In this document: piece by piece, positions 1 through 8,142 of the stretch
Layout: every line of letters starts with the position of its first letter
Position numbering within the stretch: the stretch's first letter is position 1
Assembly (NCBI GenBank): GCA_027486555.1
Contig: JAIXOX010000059.1
Span: 1-46,260, forward strand
DNA from: Comamonadaceae bacterium
GTDB lineage: Bacteria; Pseudomonadota; Gammaproteobacteria; Burkholderiales; Burkholderiaceae_C
DNA: 46,260 nt
Reading direction: 5' to 3'
The notes under the pieces: generated by a model
The model's input: the letters and a program-made list of their open reading frames with translations, nothing else
What the model was told of the DNA's origin: nothing
Database searches by the model: none
Position numbers and translations under genes: made by a program

Positions 1-110
1 GGCCAGCCGTGCAGCATGAGAATGACTTCGTCTCCCTGCCCTTGCAGCCACACTTCAGTGCCGTTGACCTCGATACACAGCTCGGTCTGCATTTCGGAGC
101 CAGTCGCCAT
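1..110 (-). CDS. alpha/beta hydrolase, N-terminal fragment (runs off the left edge)
   Basis: Only the first 36 or so codons are in the window. The reverse strand starts with ATG at 110 and reads an acidic N-terminus, then a beta-strand leading into LMLHGWP at the window edge. That HGW motif is the oxyanion-hole strand-turn of the alpha/beta hydrolase fold, so the missing part should carry the nucleophile elbow and catalytic His. The start lies 3 nt after the stop of the aminotransferase upstream on the same strand, so the two are probably co-transcribed. The substrate cannot be told from this fragment. Confidence 0.7.
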   Translation of the reverse strand, partial: MATGSEMQTELCIEVNGTEVWLQGQGDEVILMLHGW

Positions 111-113
111 GGC

Positions 114-1310
114 TCAGAGCGCCCTGGCCAGTCGCGCCACACCTTCCAAAATTTTGTCTTCACCCACCGTGGCAAAGCTCACGCGGAAGGTGGCGTGGTC
201 GGGGTTGGCGCAGAAGAAGGGCGTGCCCGGGACAAAGGCCACGCCGTTGTCGATGGCGCGTTTGGCGAACACGTTGCCGTCATTGACCTTGCCGCCCGCA
301 CCCGTGAGCCGTGCCCAGACGAACAATCCGCCCTGGGGTTGCACAAAGTCGACCGCATCGCCCAATTCGCGGCGCAGCGCGTCGCCCATGGTTTGGGCCC
401 GTTGGGCATAGACGGCACGGACTTTGTCCAGCGTGGCGGGCATGCGTCCGGCCTGGAGGTACTGCGCCGCGGTCGCCTGGGCAAAGGTGCTGGTGTGCGC
501 GTCGCTGAACTGCTTGCACATGGTGGCGCGGGCCAGCAGTTCGGCCGGCGCAATCATCCAGCCCACGCGCAAACCAGGCGACAGCACTTTAGAAAGCGAC
601 CCGCAATGCACCAGCAGCTCGCGGCTGCCGGGCACGGTGCTGCTCAAGGCCAACAGGCTGGGCGGTGGCGCTTCGCAAAAATACAAATCGCCATAAGGGT
701 CGTCCTCGACGATCAGGGTCTGGTGTTTGACCGCCATCTCCAGCACCTGTTTACGGCGCTCGGCGCTCAGCAAAGCACCGCTCGGGTTGCCAAAGGTGGG
801 AATCAAGTACACAAACTTGGGTTTGTGCTCGGCGATCAGCTCTTCCAGCTCGTCGGTCTTGACGCCATGGCCATCCACCGGGGCGCTGATGAGTTCAGCC
901 CCATACAAACGGAAGCACTGGATGGTGGCCAGAAAGGTCGGGCCTTCCACGATCACCTTGTCGCCAGGGCTGATCATGGTTTTGCCGATCAAATCCAGCC
1001 CTTGCTGGCTGCCGGTGGTCACGATCAGCTGGTCTGCGGTCACGTCTTGGGCACCCTTTTGGCCCATGAAGTGGGCCAGTTGCTCGCGCAGCGGGCCAAA
1101 GCCTTCGGTCGCGCCGTATTGCAGAGCCGCGCCCGGGTCTTGTGTCAGCGCGGCGTTGCTGGCTTCGCGAATGCCGTCCACATCAAACATGGCGCTGTCG
1201 GGAAAGCCACCCGCAAAGCTGATGATGCCCGGCTTGCCCAAGAGCTTGAACAGCTCACGGATGGCGGAGGTTTCGACGTTGTTCAGTCGGTCGGCAAATT
1301 GCAAAGGCAT
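114..1310 (-). CDS. PLP-dependent aminotransferase, class I/II (2-aminoadipate/aromatic type)
   Basis: A 398-residue fold-type I aminotransferase, expected to be cytosolic. It begins MPLQFADRL and has the N-terminal GIISFAGGFPD substrate loop. The PLP-binding region includes VEDDPYGDLYF, and the Schiff-base lysine lies in GSLSKVLSPGLRVGW. These patterns match the LysN/2-aminoadipate and MocR-like catalytic domain group, but there is no N-terminal GntR domain, so it is a free enzyme. The ATG at 1310 is preferred over a longer in-frame start at 1355 because the extra 15 residues are low-complexity and fall outside the family fold. It is divergent from endonuclease III and followed closely by the alpha/beta hydrolase. 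The exact amino donor is unknown. Confidence 0.88.
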   Translation of the reverse strand: MPLQFADRLNNVETSAIRELFKLLGKPGIISFAGGFPDSAMFDVDGIREASNAALTQDPGAALQYGATEGFGPLREQLAHFMGQKGAQDVTADQLIVTTGSQQGLDLIGKTMISPGDKVIVEGPTFLATIQCFRLYGAELISAPVDGHGVKTDELEELIAEHKPKFVYLIPTFGNPSGALLSAERRKQVLEMAVKHQTLIVEDDPYGDLYFCEAPPPSLLALSSTVPGSRELLVHCGSLSKVLSPGLRVGWMIAPAELLARATMCKQFSDAHTSTFAQATAAQYLQAGRMPATLDKVRAVYAQRAQTMGDALRRELGDAVDFVQPQGGLFVWARLTGAGGKVNDGNVFAKRAIDNGVAFVPGTPFFCANPDHATFRVSFATVGEDKILEGVARLARAL

Positions 1311-1378
1311 GGTGGTGTATCTTTCAGGTGGTCTTGGCCGATATTTTGCCAACATCTGAACACCTATTTTTTAGCCCC

Positions 1379-2020
1379 ATGAAATCCGCACAGATCGAAT
1401 CCTTCTTCGCCACCTTGCAAGCGGCCAACCCCATGCCCGTGACCGAGCTGGAATACACCAGTGTGTTTGAGCTGCTGGCCGCCGTGCTGTTGTCGGCCCA
1501 GGCCACCGACGTGGGGGTGAACAAGGCCACCCGCAAGTTGTTTCCCGTAGCAGGCACGCCGCAAAAAATTCTGGACCTCGGGCTGGAAGGGCTGGAGGGT
1601 TACATCAAAACCATTGGCCTGTTCCGCAGCAAAGCCAAGCACCTGATGGAAACCTGCCGCATTTTGGTGGAGCAGCACGGCGGTCAAGTGCCCCGCAACC
1701 GCGAAGCCCTTGAAGCCCTGCCCGGTGTGGGCCGCAAAACAGCCAATGTGGTGCTCAACTCGGCCTTTGGCGAAGCGACCATGGCGGTGGACACGCACAT
1801 TTTTCGCATGGGCAACCGCACGGGTTTGGCCCCGGGCAAAACACCTTTGGCGGTAGAGCTCAAGCTTCTCAAACGCATACCCGCCAAGTATTTGGTGGAT
1901 GCGCACCACTGGCTGATCCTGCACGGGCGCTATGTGTGCCAAGCCCGCAAACCACTGTGTGGGCAGTGCGCCGTGGCGGCGTTTTGCGATTTCAAGCCCA
2001 AAACCAGCGCGGCTCAGTAA
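1379..2020 (+). CDS. nth: endonuclease III (DNA glycosylase/AP lyase)
   Basis: A 213-residue base-excision repair enzyme that removes oxidised pyrimidines and cleaves the abasic site. The helix-hairpin-helix LPGVGRKTANVV (about residues 113-124) carries the catalytic lysine, and the essential aspartate is in VDTHIFR about 18 residues later. The C-terminus has the [4Fe-4S] ligand pattern C-x6-C-x2-C-x5-C (CQARKPLCGQCAVAAFC). Length is typical of the family (E. coli Nth is 211). The start at MKSAQIES is chosen because upstream in-frame residues are not conserved-looking. It converges with, and overlaps by 7 nt, the serine hydrolase on the other strand. Confidence 0.97.
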   Translation: MKSAQIESFFATLQAANPMPVTELEYTSVFELLAAVLLSAQATDVGVNKATRKLFPVAGTPQKILDLGLEGLEGYIKTIGLFRSKAKHLMETCRILVEQHGGQVPRNREALEALPGVGRKTANVVLNSAFGEATMAVDTHIFRMGNRTGLAPGKTPLAVELKLLKRIPAKYLVDAHHWLILHGRYVCQARKPLCGQCAVAAFCDFKPKTSAAQ

Positions 2021-3261
2021 CGCTCAGTGCGCCCGCCCAGCGACTGCAGCACCCCCAGCCAAAAAGCAGCGCGTTCGGCATAGGGTTCGGGGTCTTGGTG
2101 ACCGCTGGCTTGGGCATAAACAGCGGTTTGCACCATCACGATGCCGGTGGCTGGCTGCACAAACAGCGACTGACCATACACACCTTGAAAGGCAAAGGTG
2201 CGTTCTTTCAAAGGGTGCAACCAAAACTGGTAGCCATACCCAAAGTAAGGCGTGGCCTTGTAAGGCGCAAACGCGGGGGGCTGCAGCGCCGCATCGGTCG
2301 CCTCGCGCAAATAGTCTGCAGGCAATATTTGTTGCTCGCCCAGCTTGCCGTCCTTGGCCATCAAGACGCCCAGCCGCCCCCAGTCGCGCAAGCTGGCGTT
2401 GAAACAAAAATACGCCCCGGCCTGTCGGTCCCGGCCCTTGCACCAAAAGGCATCTCGCTCAGCACCCATGGGTTTCCAGAGCCACTCACTGGTCAAGTCG
2501 GCCATGCTGAGGCCCGTGGCACCGGTCAGCACACGCCCCAACACTTCGGTTTCGGCGCTGGCATAGACAAATTTTTGCCCCGATGGGCTGTGGCGGTCTG
2601 AAAACGAGCGCAGCACGCTGGTGACCGAGGGGTTGCCCGTGGCAAAGCTGCGCGAGAGTTTTGAGACATCGTCCTGCCCGTCGTAGCGTTCGGTGAAGGT
2701 CAGACCAGAACTCATGCGCAGCAAATGCCGGATCGAGGTCTGTCCATAGGCGCTGCCTTGCAGGTCTTTGACATATTGCCCAGCCGGGTCATCCAGCGAG
2801 GTGATCAGCCCCCGCTGCAAGGCGGCCCCGATCAGCATGGAGGTCACGCTTTTGGCCATGGAAAACGACAAAAACCGGGCATCTTCGGTGCGTCCATAAC
2901 GGTAACGCTCGGCCACGATTTCGCCATTTTTAAGGATCAACAAGCCGGTGATGCGGCGGCGCTCCAGGTACTCGTCCAGGGTATAGCCCAAGTTGCGGTA
3001 GCGGTATTTCACTTCAACCGGCACGCTGACCGGTGGCAAAGGCAAGACCGTGTTGCCTCGGGCCACGGTGTCAGACAAAACACCCGGCACGCGGTCAAGG
3101 GCTGACCAGGCACCGACCCGGTTTTCCATGGCCGACCAGCGCGCTCCGTTGGGGTAGCCGAGCGATTTGCCCAGCGCCTCTTCGTCCGGCTCAGCCAGGG
3201 CGCTTGCACATGCCGCCCCAAAACCGACCAGAACGCACAAATTTTTGATGGACATGAACAT
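2014..3261 (-). CDS. serine hydrolase, beta-lactamase/esterase (class C-like) family, exported
   Basis: A 415-residue protein with an N-terminal signal peptide (hydrophobic stretch about residues 6-24, cleavage likely near ASALA-EPD). The active-site SxxK motif is in FSMAKSVTSML, and a Y-A-S motif (FVYASAETEVLG) takes the place of the class C Tyr-x-Asn, as in EstB and 6-aminohexanoate-dimer hydrolase (NylB)-type enzymes. The fold is that of penicillin-binding proteins, but members act on esters, amides or D-amino peptides, and resistance should not be assumed. The start codon overlaps the stop of the TauD-like gene (TGATG, one shared base), so the pair is translationally coupled. The substrate is unknown. 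Confidence 0.85.
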   Translation of the reverse strand: MFMSIKNLCVLVGFGAACASALAEPDEEALGKSLGYPNGARWSAMENRVGAWSALDRVPGVLSDTVARGNTVLPLPPVSVPVEVKYRYRNLGYTLDEYLERRRITGLLILKNGEIVAERYRYGRTEDARFLSFSMAKSVTSMLIGAALQRGLITSLDDPAGQYVKDLQGSAYGQTSIRHLLRMSSGLTFTERYDGQDDVSKLSRSFATGNPSVTSVLRSFSDRHSPSGQKFVYASAETEVLGRVLTGATGLSMADLTSEWLWKPMGAERDAFWCKGRDRQAGAYFCFNASLRDWGRLGVLMAKDGKLGEQQILPADYLREATDAALQPPAFAPYKATPYFGYGYQFWLHPLKERTFAFQGVYGQSLFVQPATGIVMVQTAVYAQASGHQDPEPYAERAAFWLGVLQSLGGRTERY

Positions 3262-4247
3262 CAGATGGCCACGTTGAGAGGGCTTGGAAATCCATTGCGC
3301 CCCGGGAACTCGGGGGCCAGTGTCCGTGCATTGGGCATCTTGACCCACAGGCGCAGCATCTTGCGGTTGAGATCGTGCACGCCGTGGTCTTCAAACTCGT
3401 TGCGCGAGTGCAGCACGGCGTAGTTGTTGGCAAACTGCAAATCACCGGGCTCCAGCATCATGCTCAGGCGGAAATCGTCACGGTGCATGATCTCGTCAAA
3501 CAAATCGAGCGCCTCGACCTCGACCTTGGACAGCGGCAAGTTGCGAATTTCGTGGCCCAGCTCGATGTACTGGCGCAAATAACGGCAGCTGAGCTTGCCT
3601 TCGTGGTGGCTGAAGATGGGTGACAGGCTGGGCAGGTCTTCGCACAGGTGCGAAAAATACCAAGTGCGGTAATACAGACCCAGGTACTCGGGGTGCTTTT
3701 GCAAAATCTCGTTGTAGATCGCCGCCACGCTCACCAAGCTGCTCAAGCCGCCCTGCTTGGCCTTGCGGATGCACAACAGGCCCACCACGTCTGACGGGTC
3801 TGAGTGGTAGGGCAAATACAGGTTGGTTTCGTAAACGCGCGTGGTTTTTTTCGTCGCATCGCCCACGTTCATCACCAAGCCGAGCAAGTCGCCCTTGGGG
3901 TTTTGCCGCACGGGCATGCCCATGTGCAGGCCGATGCCGTAGTAGATGATTTGGATGTCTTCTTCGCTGTAGCGCTCAATGGGCAAGCCACGCAGCACCA
4001 AAAAACCACGACCGTTTTCCAGTTCGTCACTGTGCTTTTTCAAGTCGAGCACATCGCCCGCCAAGGGAAAGTCGTCTTGACCAAAATTCGGAAAGCTCAG
4101 TCCCCGCGACTTGACATGCGCCAGCGCCGCATCGAGGCTGTCGATGGCCTCGCAAGACAACACATGCAACCAGGACACATCGCCCACCATGTCAGCGCCC
4201 TTCCAGGCCGCCGGTCCCGTGATGGGTTTTTTCATCATCAAGCTCAT
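3261..4247 (-). CDS. TauD/TfdA-family Fe(II)/2-oxoglutarate-dependent dioxygenase
   Basis: A 328-residue protein with the jelly-roll dioxygenase pattern. It shows the proximal iron ligands H-x-D in LPYHSDPSD, a distal His candidate in NNYAVLHSRNEF, and an Arg downstream (RKMLRLWVK) positioned to bind 2-oxoglutarate. The reaction would couple decarboxylation of 2-oxoglutarate to hydroxylation of an unknown substrate. The start at 4247 is supported by a GGGAG ribosome site 8 nt upstream; longer in-frame starts exist. It is coupled to the exported serine hydrolase, an unusual pairing that suggests a small catabolic unit. An 18-bp perfect palindrome lies about 100 bp upstream (4345-4362) and could be its operator. 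Confidence 0.85.
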   Translation of the reverse strand: MSLMMKKPITGPAAWKGADMVGDVSWLHVLSCEAIDSLDAALAHVKSRGLSFPNFGQDDFPLAGDVLDLKKHSDELENGRGFLVLRGLPIERYSEEDIQIIYYGIGLHMGMPVRQNPKGDLLGLVMNVGDATKKTTRVYETNLYLPYHSDPSDVVGLLCIRKAKQGGLSSLVSVAAIYNEILQKHPEYLGLYYRTWYFSHLCEDLPSLSPIFSHHEGKLSCRYLRQYIELGHEIRNLPLSKVEVEALDLFDEIMHRDDFRLSMMLEPGDLQFANNYAVLHSRNEFEDHGVHDLNRKMLRLWVKMPNARTLAPEFPGRNGFPSPLNVAI

Positions 4248-4344
4248 GCACAGACTCCCATTCAACATGTGGATCAAATCAAAGACATCGGCCATGACCT
4301 TGGATCGCGAAGCGTACAGCAGATGGGAACCGGCCAAGAAGCTT

Positions 4345-4362
4345 ACAAACAGATCTGTTTGT
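4345..4362. promoter_or_regulatory. 18-bp perfect palindrome (candidate operator or terminator)
   Basis: ACAAACAGATCTGTTTGT reads identically on both strands with no central spacer. It lies 36 nt beyond the glutaredoxin stop and about 98 nt before the dioxygenase start, all on the minus strand. A spacerless palindrome of this length suits a dimeric repressor operator (GntR/TetR/MarR-like). A hairpin of this sequence would have a strained loop and is not followed by a U-tract, so terminator function is less likely. Confidence 0.4.
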
Positions 4363-4397
4363 CATGGCCCAGACCCAGCCAAGTCACCGCAGGCAGT

Positions 4398-4640
4398 TCA
4401 GCGCCCCAACTGCGCCAAAGCCGCCTGCAAGCCGGCCAAACCACCCACGCGCTGGTCGTTGATGAAGATTTGGGGCATTTGGCGCACCGAGGGGCCGCAT
4501 TTTTCGTAAAACGCCATGCGCTCGGCTTCGCCTTCGATCTTGATTTCTTCAAAATCAAGCGAACGGGTTTTGAGCAGCATCTTGGCGGACTCGCATTGGG
4601 GGCATGCGGACTTGGAGTAAACGACGATTTTGAGTTCCAT
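4398..4640 (-). CDS. glutaredoxin family protein
   Basis: An 80-residue thioredoxin-fold protein. The redox motif CPQC is in YSKSACPQCESAK (about residue 11). The cis-proline loop is in VRQMPQIFINDQRVGG, and the C-terminal GG of glutaredoxins is present. The length is standard for monothiol-exchange glutaredoxin/NrdH-like proteins; the dithiol motif argues for reduction of disulfides or mixed glutathione disulfides in the cytoplasm. The ATG at 4640 places MELKIVVYSK as the first strand. It follows the cobalamin uptake operon on the same strand with a 48-nt gap, so it may be read through from it, though a functional link is not evident. Confidence 0.88.
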   Translation of the reverse strand: MELKIVVYSKSACPQCESAKMLLKTRSLDFEEIKIEGEAERMAFYEKCGPSVRQMPQIFINDQRVGGLAGLQAALAQLGR

Positions 4641-4688
4641 GGCTTGGATTCTAGCCATGGCCACGCCCTCAGGCGGCATCAGGCGGCA

Positions 4689-5456
4689 TCAGGCCACGCG
4701 CGGCAAGACCACCCACTGCCCTTCGAGCGCATGGATGCGGATGCGCCGGTCAAACACCGACTCGATGGCGGTGTGCGTGGCCGCATCGCGGCCTGCGCCG
4801 TGGTGCACCAACTGGCCTTCGCGCATGACGACGATGTCGTCGGCATGCAAAGCCATGCCGATTTCGTGCAGCACACTGACCACCGTGGTGCCCTGGGCCA
4901 ACAGGCAGTGCACCTGTTCCAGCCAGTCCACTTGGTGCGGCGGGTCCAGGTTGGCCAGCGGTTCGTCCATCAGCATGAGGGGCGCATTGACCGCCAGGGC
5001 GCGGGCCAGCAACACGCGCTGGCGCTCCCCGCCCGACAACTGACCCAAAGTGCGTTCGCGCCAATCCCAGGCTTGTGTGGCTTTCAGGGCCGACGCGACC
5101 ATTTGTTGGTCCAGCGCGCTTGGCGGCGACAACCAATCCTGAAATGGCAAGCGGCCCAGCATGACCACATCGGACACCCGCAAATCGTCGCTGGCCCCTT
5201 CGCCTTGTCCCAGCCACGACAGCTGCCGCCCGCGTTCTCGTCGGCCGATGCTGGCCAAGGGCTGGTCAAACCAATGCACTTGGCCTTGCATGGGCAGCAA
5301 GCCCGACAAGGCCTTGAGCAAGGTGGATTTGCCCGCCCCGTTGGGGCCCACAACGCTGGTCCAGCGGCCAGCGGCCATGCGCAGGCTCACCCCGTGCAGC
5401 ACCTCGCGCCCACCCAGAGCAACGCGCACATCCTGCGCCTGCAAAGCGGCGCTCAT
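4689..5456 (-). CDS. btuD: cobalamin ABC transporter, ATP-binding protein
   Basis: A 255-residue ABC ATPase of the FecE/BtuD group. Walker A is VGPNGAGKSTLL (about residues 35-46), the signature is LSGGERQRVLLARAL, Walker B is LMLMDEPLANLD, and the switch histidine is in VVSVLHEIGMAL. It powers inner-membrane import of a corrinoid. The ATG at 5456 overlaps the permease stop by four bases (ATGA), showing translational coupling with btuC. A much longer frame upstream is only a shadow over btuC. Assignment to cobalamin rather than siderophore rests on the riboswitch and btuB at the head of the operon. Confidence 0.9.
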   Translation of the reverse strand: MSAALQAQDVRVALGGREVLHGVSLRMAAGRWTSVVGPNGAGKSTLLKALSGLLPMQGQVHWFDQPLASIGRRERGRQLSWLGQGEGASDDLRVSDVVMLGRLPFQDWLSPPSALDQQMVASALKATQAWDWRERTLGQLSGGERQRVLLARALAVNAPLMLMDEPLANLDPPHQVDWLEQVHCLLAQGTTVVSVLHEIGMALHADDIVVMREGQLVHHGAGRDAATHTAIESVFDRRIRIHALEGQWVVLPRVA

Positions 5457-6457
5457 GACCGCCCCCCGGCCAACGACATGCGGGACATGCGCCAAAGCAA
5501 ATAACCGCCGCCCAGCACCGCCGTGAGCACGCCCACCGGCATTTCCTGCGGGGCGATCAGGCCGCGGGCCAACAGGTCCGCTAGCAACAGCAGCAAGCCA
5601 CCGGCCAGAGCGGCCAGGACCACCGTCCAGCGGTGCGTGGCGCGCACCATCGCCCGCACCACATGGGGTGCTGCCAAGCCCACAAAAGCGATCAAACCCA
5701 TTTGCGCCACCGCCGTGCCCGTGGCCAAAGCGATCACACCGATGAGCCACACGCGCGCTTGCGACAGCGGCACACCCAGGCTGAGCGCAGTGTTTTCCCC
5801 CAGCGTGAGGGCATCCAGCACACGCGCCATCAACACCGCCAAAGCGCTGCACAGCAGCAACACGCCGCACATCAACAGACACGCGGTCCAGCCGATGAAG
5901 CCCGTCGAACCCAGCATGAAGCCCTGCATGCCCTGCCAGACCTCGGGCCGCCACAAATTCAAAAACGAGGTGATGGCCCCCAGCACCACGCCCACCACCA
6001 CGCCCGCCAACAACAAACGCAAAGTCTGTTGCACACCACGGGCCAAGACCAAGGTCAGCATCACGGCCAATACCGCGCCCACAAATGCCGCGCCGGTCAT
6101 GCCCAATTTCACGAGCCAGCCCATCGCCATGACACTGCCGCCAAACAGGCTCAGGTAAATGGCCACGCCCAGCGACGCGCCCGAAGCGCTGCCCAGCAAA
6201 TAAGGATCGGCCAGCGGGTTGCGGAACAAGCCTTGCGCCAAGGCTCCTGCCAGCCCCAGCAAAGCGCCCCCCGCCCAAGCGCCCAGCGAACGGGGCAAGC
6301 GGATGTCCCACACGATTTGCCAAGTGACCGGGTCGTGCCCGGCCTGCCACCAAGGCTCCCAGCCCGTGCTGCCCATGGCGCTGCCCAAAGCCATGCCCAC
6401 CACCCCCAACACCATGAGGGCCAGGCTGAGCTGCCAGGGCTTGGGCGAAGGGTTCAA
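5453..6457 (-). CDS. btuC: cobalamin ABC transporter, permease (FecCD/BtuC family)
   Basis: A 334-residue polytopic membrane protein with about ten hydrophobic segments. It has the FecCD-family landmarks IRLPRSLGAWAGGALLGLAG near the N-terminus, RNPLADPYLLGSASGASLG, and GLIAFVGLAAPHVVRAMV toward the C-terminus. No ATG is suitably placed. The best start is TTG at 6457, which overlaps the btuF stop in the arrangement TTGA, with AGGGG six bases upstream. The product then begins (M)NPSPKPWQ just before the first membrane helix. It forms the transport channel with BtuD and accepts substrate from BtuF. Confidence 0.9.
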   Translation of the reverse strand: MNPSPKPWQLSLALMVLGVVGMALGSAMGSTGWEPWWQAGHDPVTWQIVWDIRLPRSLGAWAGGALLGLAGALAQGLFRNPLADPYLLGSASGASLGVAIYLSLFGGSVMAMGWLVKLGMTGAAFVGAVLAVMLTLVLARGVQQTLRLLLAGVVVGVVLGAITSFLNLWRPEVWQGMQGFMLGSTGFIGWTACLLMCGVLLLCSALAVLMARVLDALTLGENTALSLGVPLSQARVWLIGVIALATGTAVAQMGLIAFVGLAAPHVVRAMVRATHRWTVVLAALAGGLLLLLADLLARGLIAPQEMPVGVLTAVLGGGYLLWRMSRMSLAGGRS

Positions 6458-7329
6458 GGTTGGCCCCTGGCCGTGCGTTGCAAACACTGCACCATGAGGC
6501 GCGCCCCTTCGGCCATGCGCGGGCCTGCGCGCACCAACATGTCGGACTCTTCGGGCGAGAAGGCGCACACCTTGCCCGACTGCATGGCTTTGAGCTGGGC
6601 CCAGCCCGGTCTTTGCAGCATGCTGGCACGGCTGCTGTCGCCCGCGATGATCACATCGGGTTGGGCGCGCACCACGAACTCGGGGTTGATTTTGGGAAAC
6701 GGCCCCAGGCTGGCGGGCAAGATGTTGCGCAGACCCAAACGCGTGAGTGTTTCGCCAATGAAGGACGCCTCACTCGCACCGTAAGGTGCAGGGCTGACTT
6801 CCACATAGATTTTTTGGCCTTTGGCTTGGGGGGGCAAAGACAGCGCGGCGGCCATCACGCCCGCATCGATCTGCCGCCAAACGGCTTCGCTTTGGGCTTT
6901 GGGCACACCCAAAACTTGTGCCAACGTGTGCAGCACCCGCTGCACATCGGCGTGCGTGCGCGGCTCCAGCACCAACACGGTCAATCCCAGGGCCTGAAAG
7001 CGCTCGGCACCTCGGGCCGAGGTGGCCATCAAAACCAAGTCGGGGCGCTGGGCCAGCACCGCTTCGATGCTCGGGTCCAAGCCACCGCCCATGCGCGGCA
7101 GTTGGCGCACCGATTCAGGCCAGTTGGAATACCGGTCCAGCCCCACCAACTTGTGGCATTGACCCAAAGCGCACACCGTTTCGGTGAGCGATGGCAACAG
7201 GCTCACGATGCGTTGCGGCGGCTTGGCGATCTCAACAGATTGCTGGCGGTCGTCTTGCACCGTCACGGCTTGTGCCCAAGCCGCGCACAGCCACAAGCCC
7301 AACAGCCAAAGAAAGCGCCGATCACGCAT
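6454..7329 (-). CDS. btuF: cobalamin-binding periplasmic protein of the ABC transporter
   Basis: A 291-residue class III substrate-binding protein. A signal peptide spans about residues 1-21 (FLWLLGLWLCAAWAQA). The start of the first lobe, PPQRIVSLLPSLTETVCALG, is typical of BtuF/periplasmic binding protein 2 (COG0614). The two lobes are joined by a long helix, and the second carries PDVIIAGDSSR. It would capture a corrinoid in the periplasm and deliver it to BtuC. The start overlaps the preceding gene by 8 nt, keeping the operon gap-free. Confidence 0.88.
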   Translation of the reverse strand: MRDRRFLWLLGLWLCAAWAQAVTVQDDRQQSVEIAKPPQRIVSLLPSLTETVCALGQCHKLVGLDRYSNWPESVRQLPRMGGGLDPSIEAVLAQRPDLVLMATSARGAERFQALGLTVLVLEPRTHADVQRVLHTLAQVLGVPKAQSEAVWRQIDAGVMAAALSLPPQAKGQKIYVEVSPAPYGASEASFIGETLTRLGLRNILPASLGPFPKINPEFVVRAQPDVIIAGDSSRASMLQRPGWAQLKAMQSGKVCAFSPEESDMLVRAGPRMAEGARLMVQCLQRTARGQP

Positions 7330-8125
7330 GCCGGTCCACCCATTGGCTGACGATGCGGTGCATCTGGGCCACGCCGTCGGTCAAGGCCGCAGGTCCCGGC
7401 TGCAAAATGTCGGCCGATTTGATTTCAAACAACTGGCCATTGCGCACGGCAGGCACGTCTTGCCAACCCGGACGCGACGCCACTTTTTCGGGGCGAAACT
7501 TCTTGCCGCACCACGAACCGATGATGATGTCGGGCGCGCGGTCGATGATGGTCTGGCTGTTGGCAATGATGCGGTCTTTGCCCATCGACTGCAGCGCCAA
7601 CTCGGGGAACACATCGTCGCCCCCAGCAATGCCCAGCAACTCGGACACCCAGCGGATGCCGCTGATGTGCGGCTCGTCCCATTCTTCAAAAAACACCTTG
7701 GGGCGGCGCTTGAAGCGCGCTGCTTTTTGTCGGATCGCATCCAGCTCGGCACGCATGGACGCAATTCGGGCCAGACCCTGCTCGGCTTCTCCCACCATGG
7801 CCGCCACTTGGTAGAGCATGGCAAAAATCTCGTCCACGCTGCGCTGGTTGAACACCGTCACTTGCACGCCCGCGCGGATGAGCAAAGCGGCGATGTCTGC
7901 CTGCAAATCCGAAAACCCAAAAACGCAATCGGGTTGGAGCGCCAAAATCTTGTCGATCTTGGCGCTCAAAAAAGCACTGACCTTGGGCTTTTCATCCCGG
8001 GCTCGGCGCGGCCGTACCGTGTAGCCCGAGATGCCCACAATGCGCGCCTCTTGCCCCAAAAGGTAAAGCCACTCCGTGGTTTCTTCGGTGAGGCAGACGA
8101 TGCGTTGGGGTAAAAGGTTTTGCAT
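7322..8125 (-). CDS. BtuF-like binding-protein homologue without a signal peptide
   Basis: A 267-residue protein of the same class III binding-protein fold as BtuF (LLPQRIVCLTEETTEWLYLLG at the start, PDIIIGSWCGKKF in the second lobe). Its N-terminus is polar and has no hydrophobic export signal. The ATG at 8125 has GGGGA upstream; an alternative start at 8161 would overlap btuB and is also signal-free. It is encoded between btuB and btuF in a riboswitch-controlled operon. That suggests a corrinoid-related role, either in the cytoplasm or as a partner of the transporter. Family members are usually annotated as cobalamin-binding protein. Its precise role is not known to me. Confidence 0.75.
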   Translation of the reverse strand: MQNLLPQRIVCLTEETTEWLYLLGQEARIVGISGYTVRPRRARDEKPKVSAFLSAKIDKILALQPDCVFGFSDLQADIAALLIRAGVQVTVFNQRSVDEIFAMLYQVAAMVGEAEQGLARIASMRAELDAIRQKAARFKRRPKVFFEEWDEPHISGIRWVSELLGIAGGDDVFPELALQSMGKDRIIANSQTIIDRAPDIIIGSWCGKKFRPEKVASRPGWQDVPAVRNGQLFEIKSADILQPGPAALTDGVAQMHRIVSQWVDRHA

Positions 8126-8142
8126 GGGCCATTGTCCCCAGT

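Noticed and set aside
9..1382. 457-codon open frame on the plus strand opposite the aminotransferase
   Set aside because: Its translation is rich in H, R, Q, G and A with no fold or motif. It mirrors the codon bias of the real gene on the other strand.
3804..5504. 566-codon plus-strand frame across the dioxygenase, glutaredoxin and btuD
   Set aside because: It spans three clearly recognisable minus-strand genes and has a typical antisense composition.
5457..6629. Long N-terminal extension of btuD through the btuC region
   Set aside because: The extension is a shadow of btuC in another frame. The ABC domain begins at 5456, where an ATGA overlap gives a good start.
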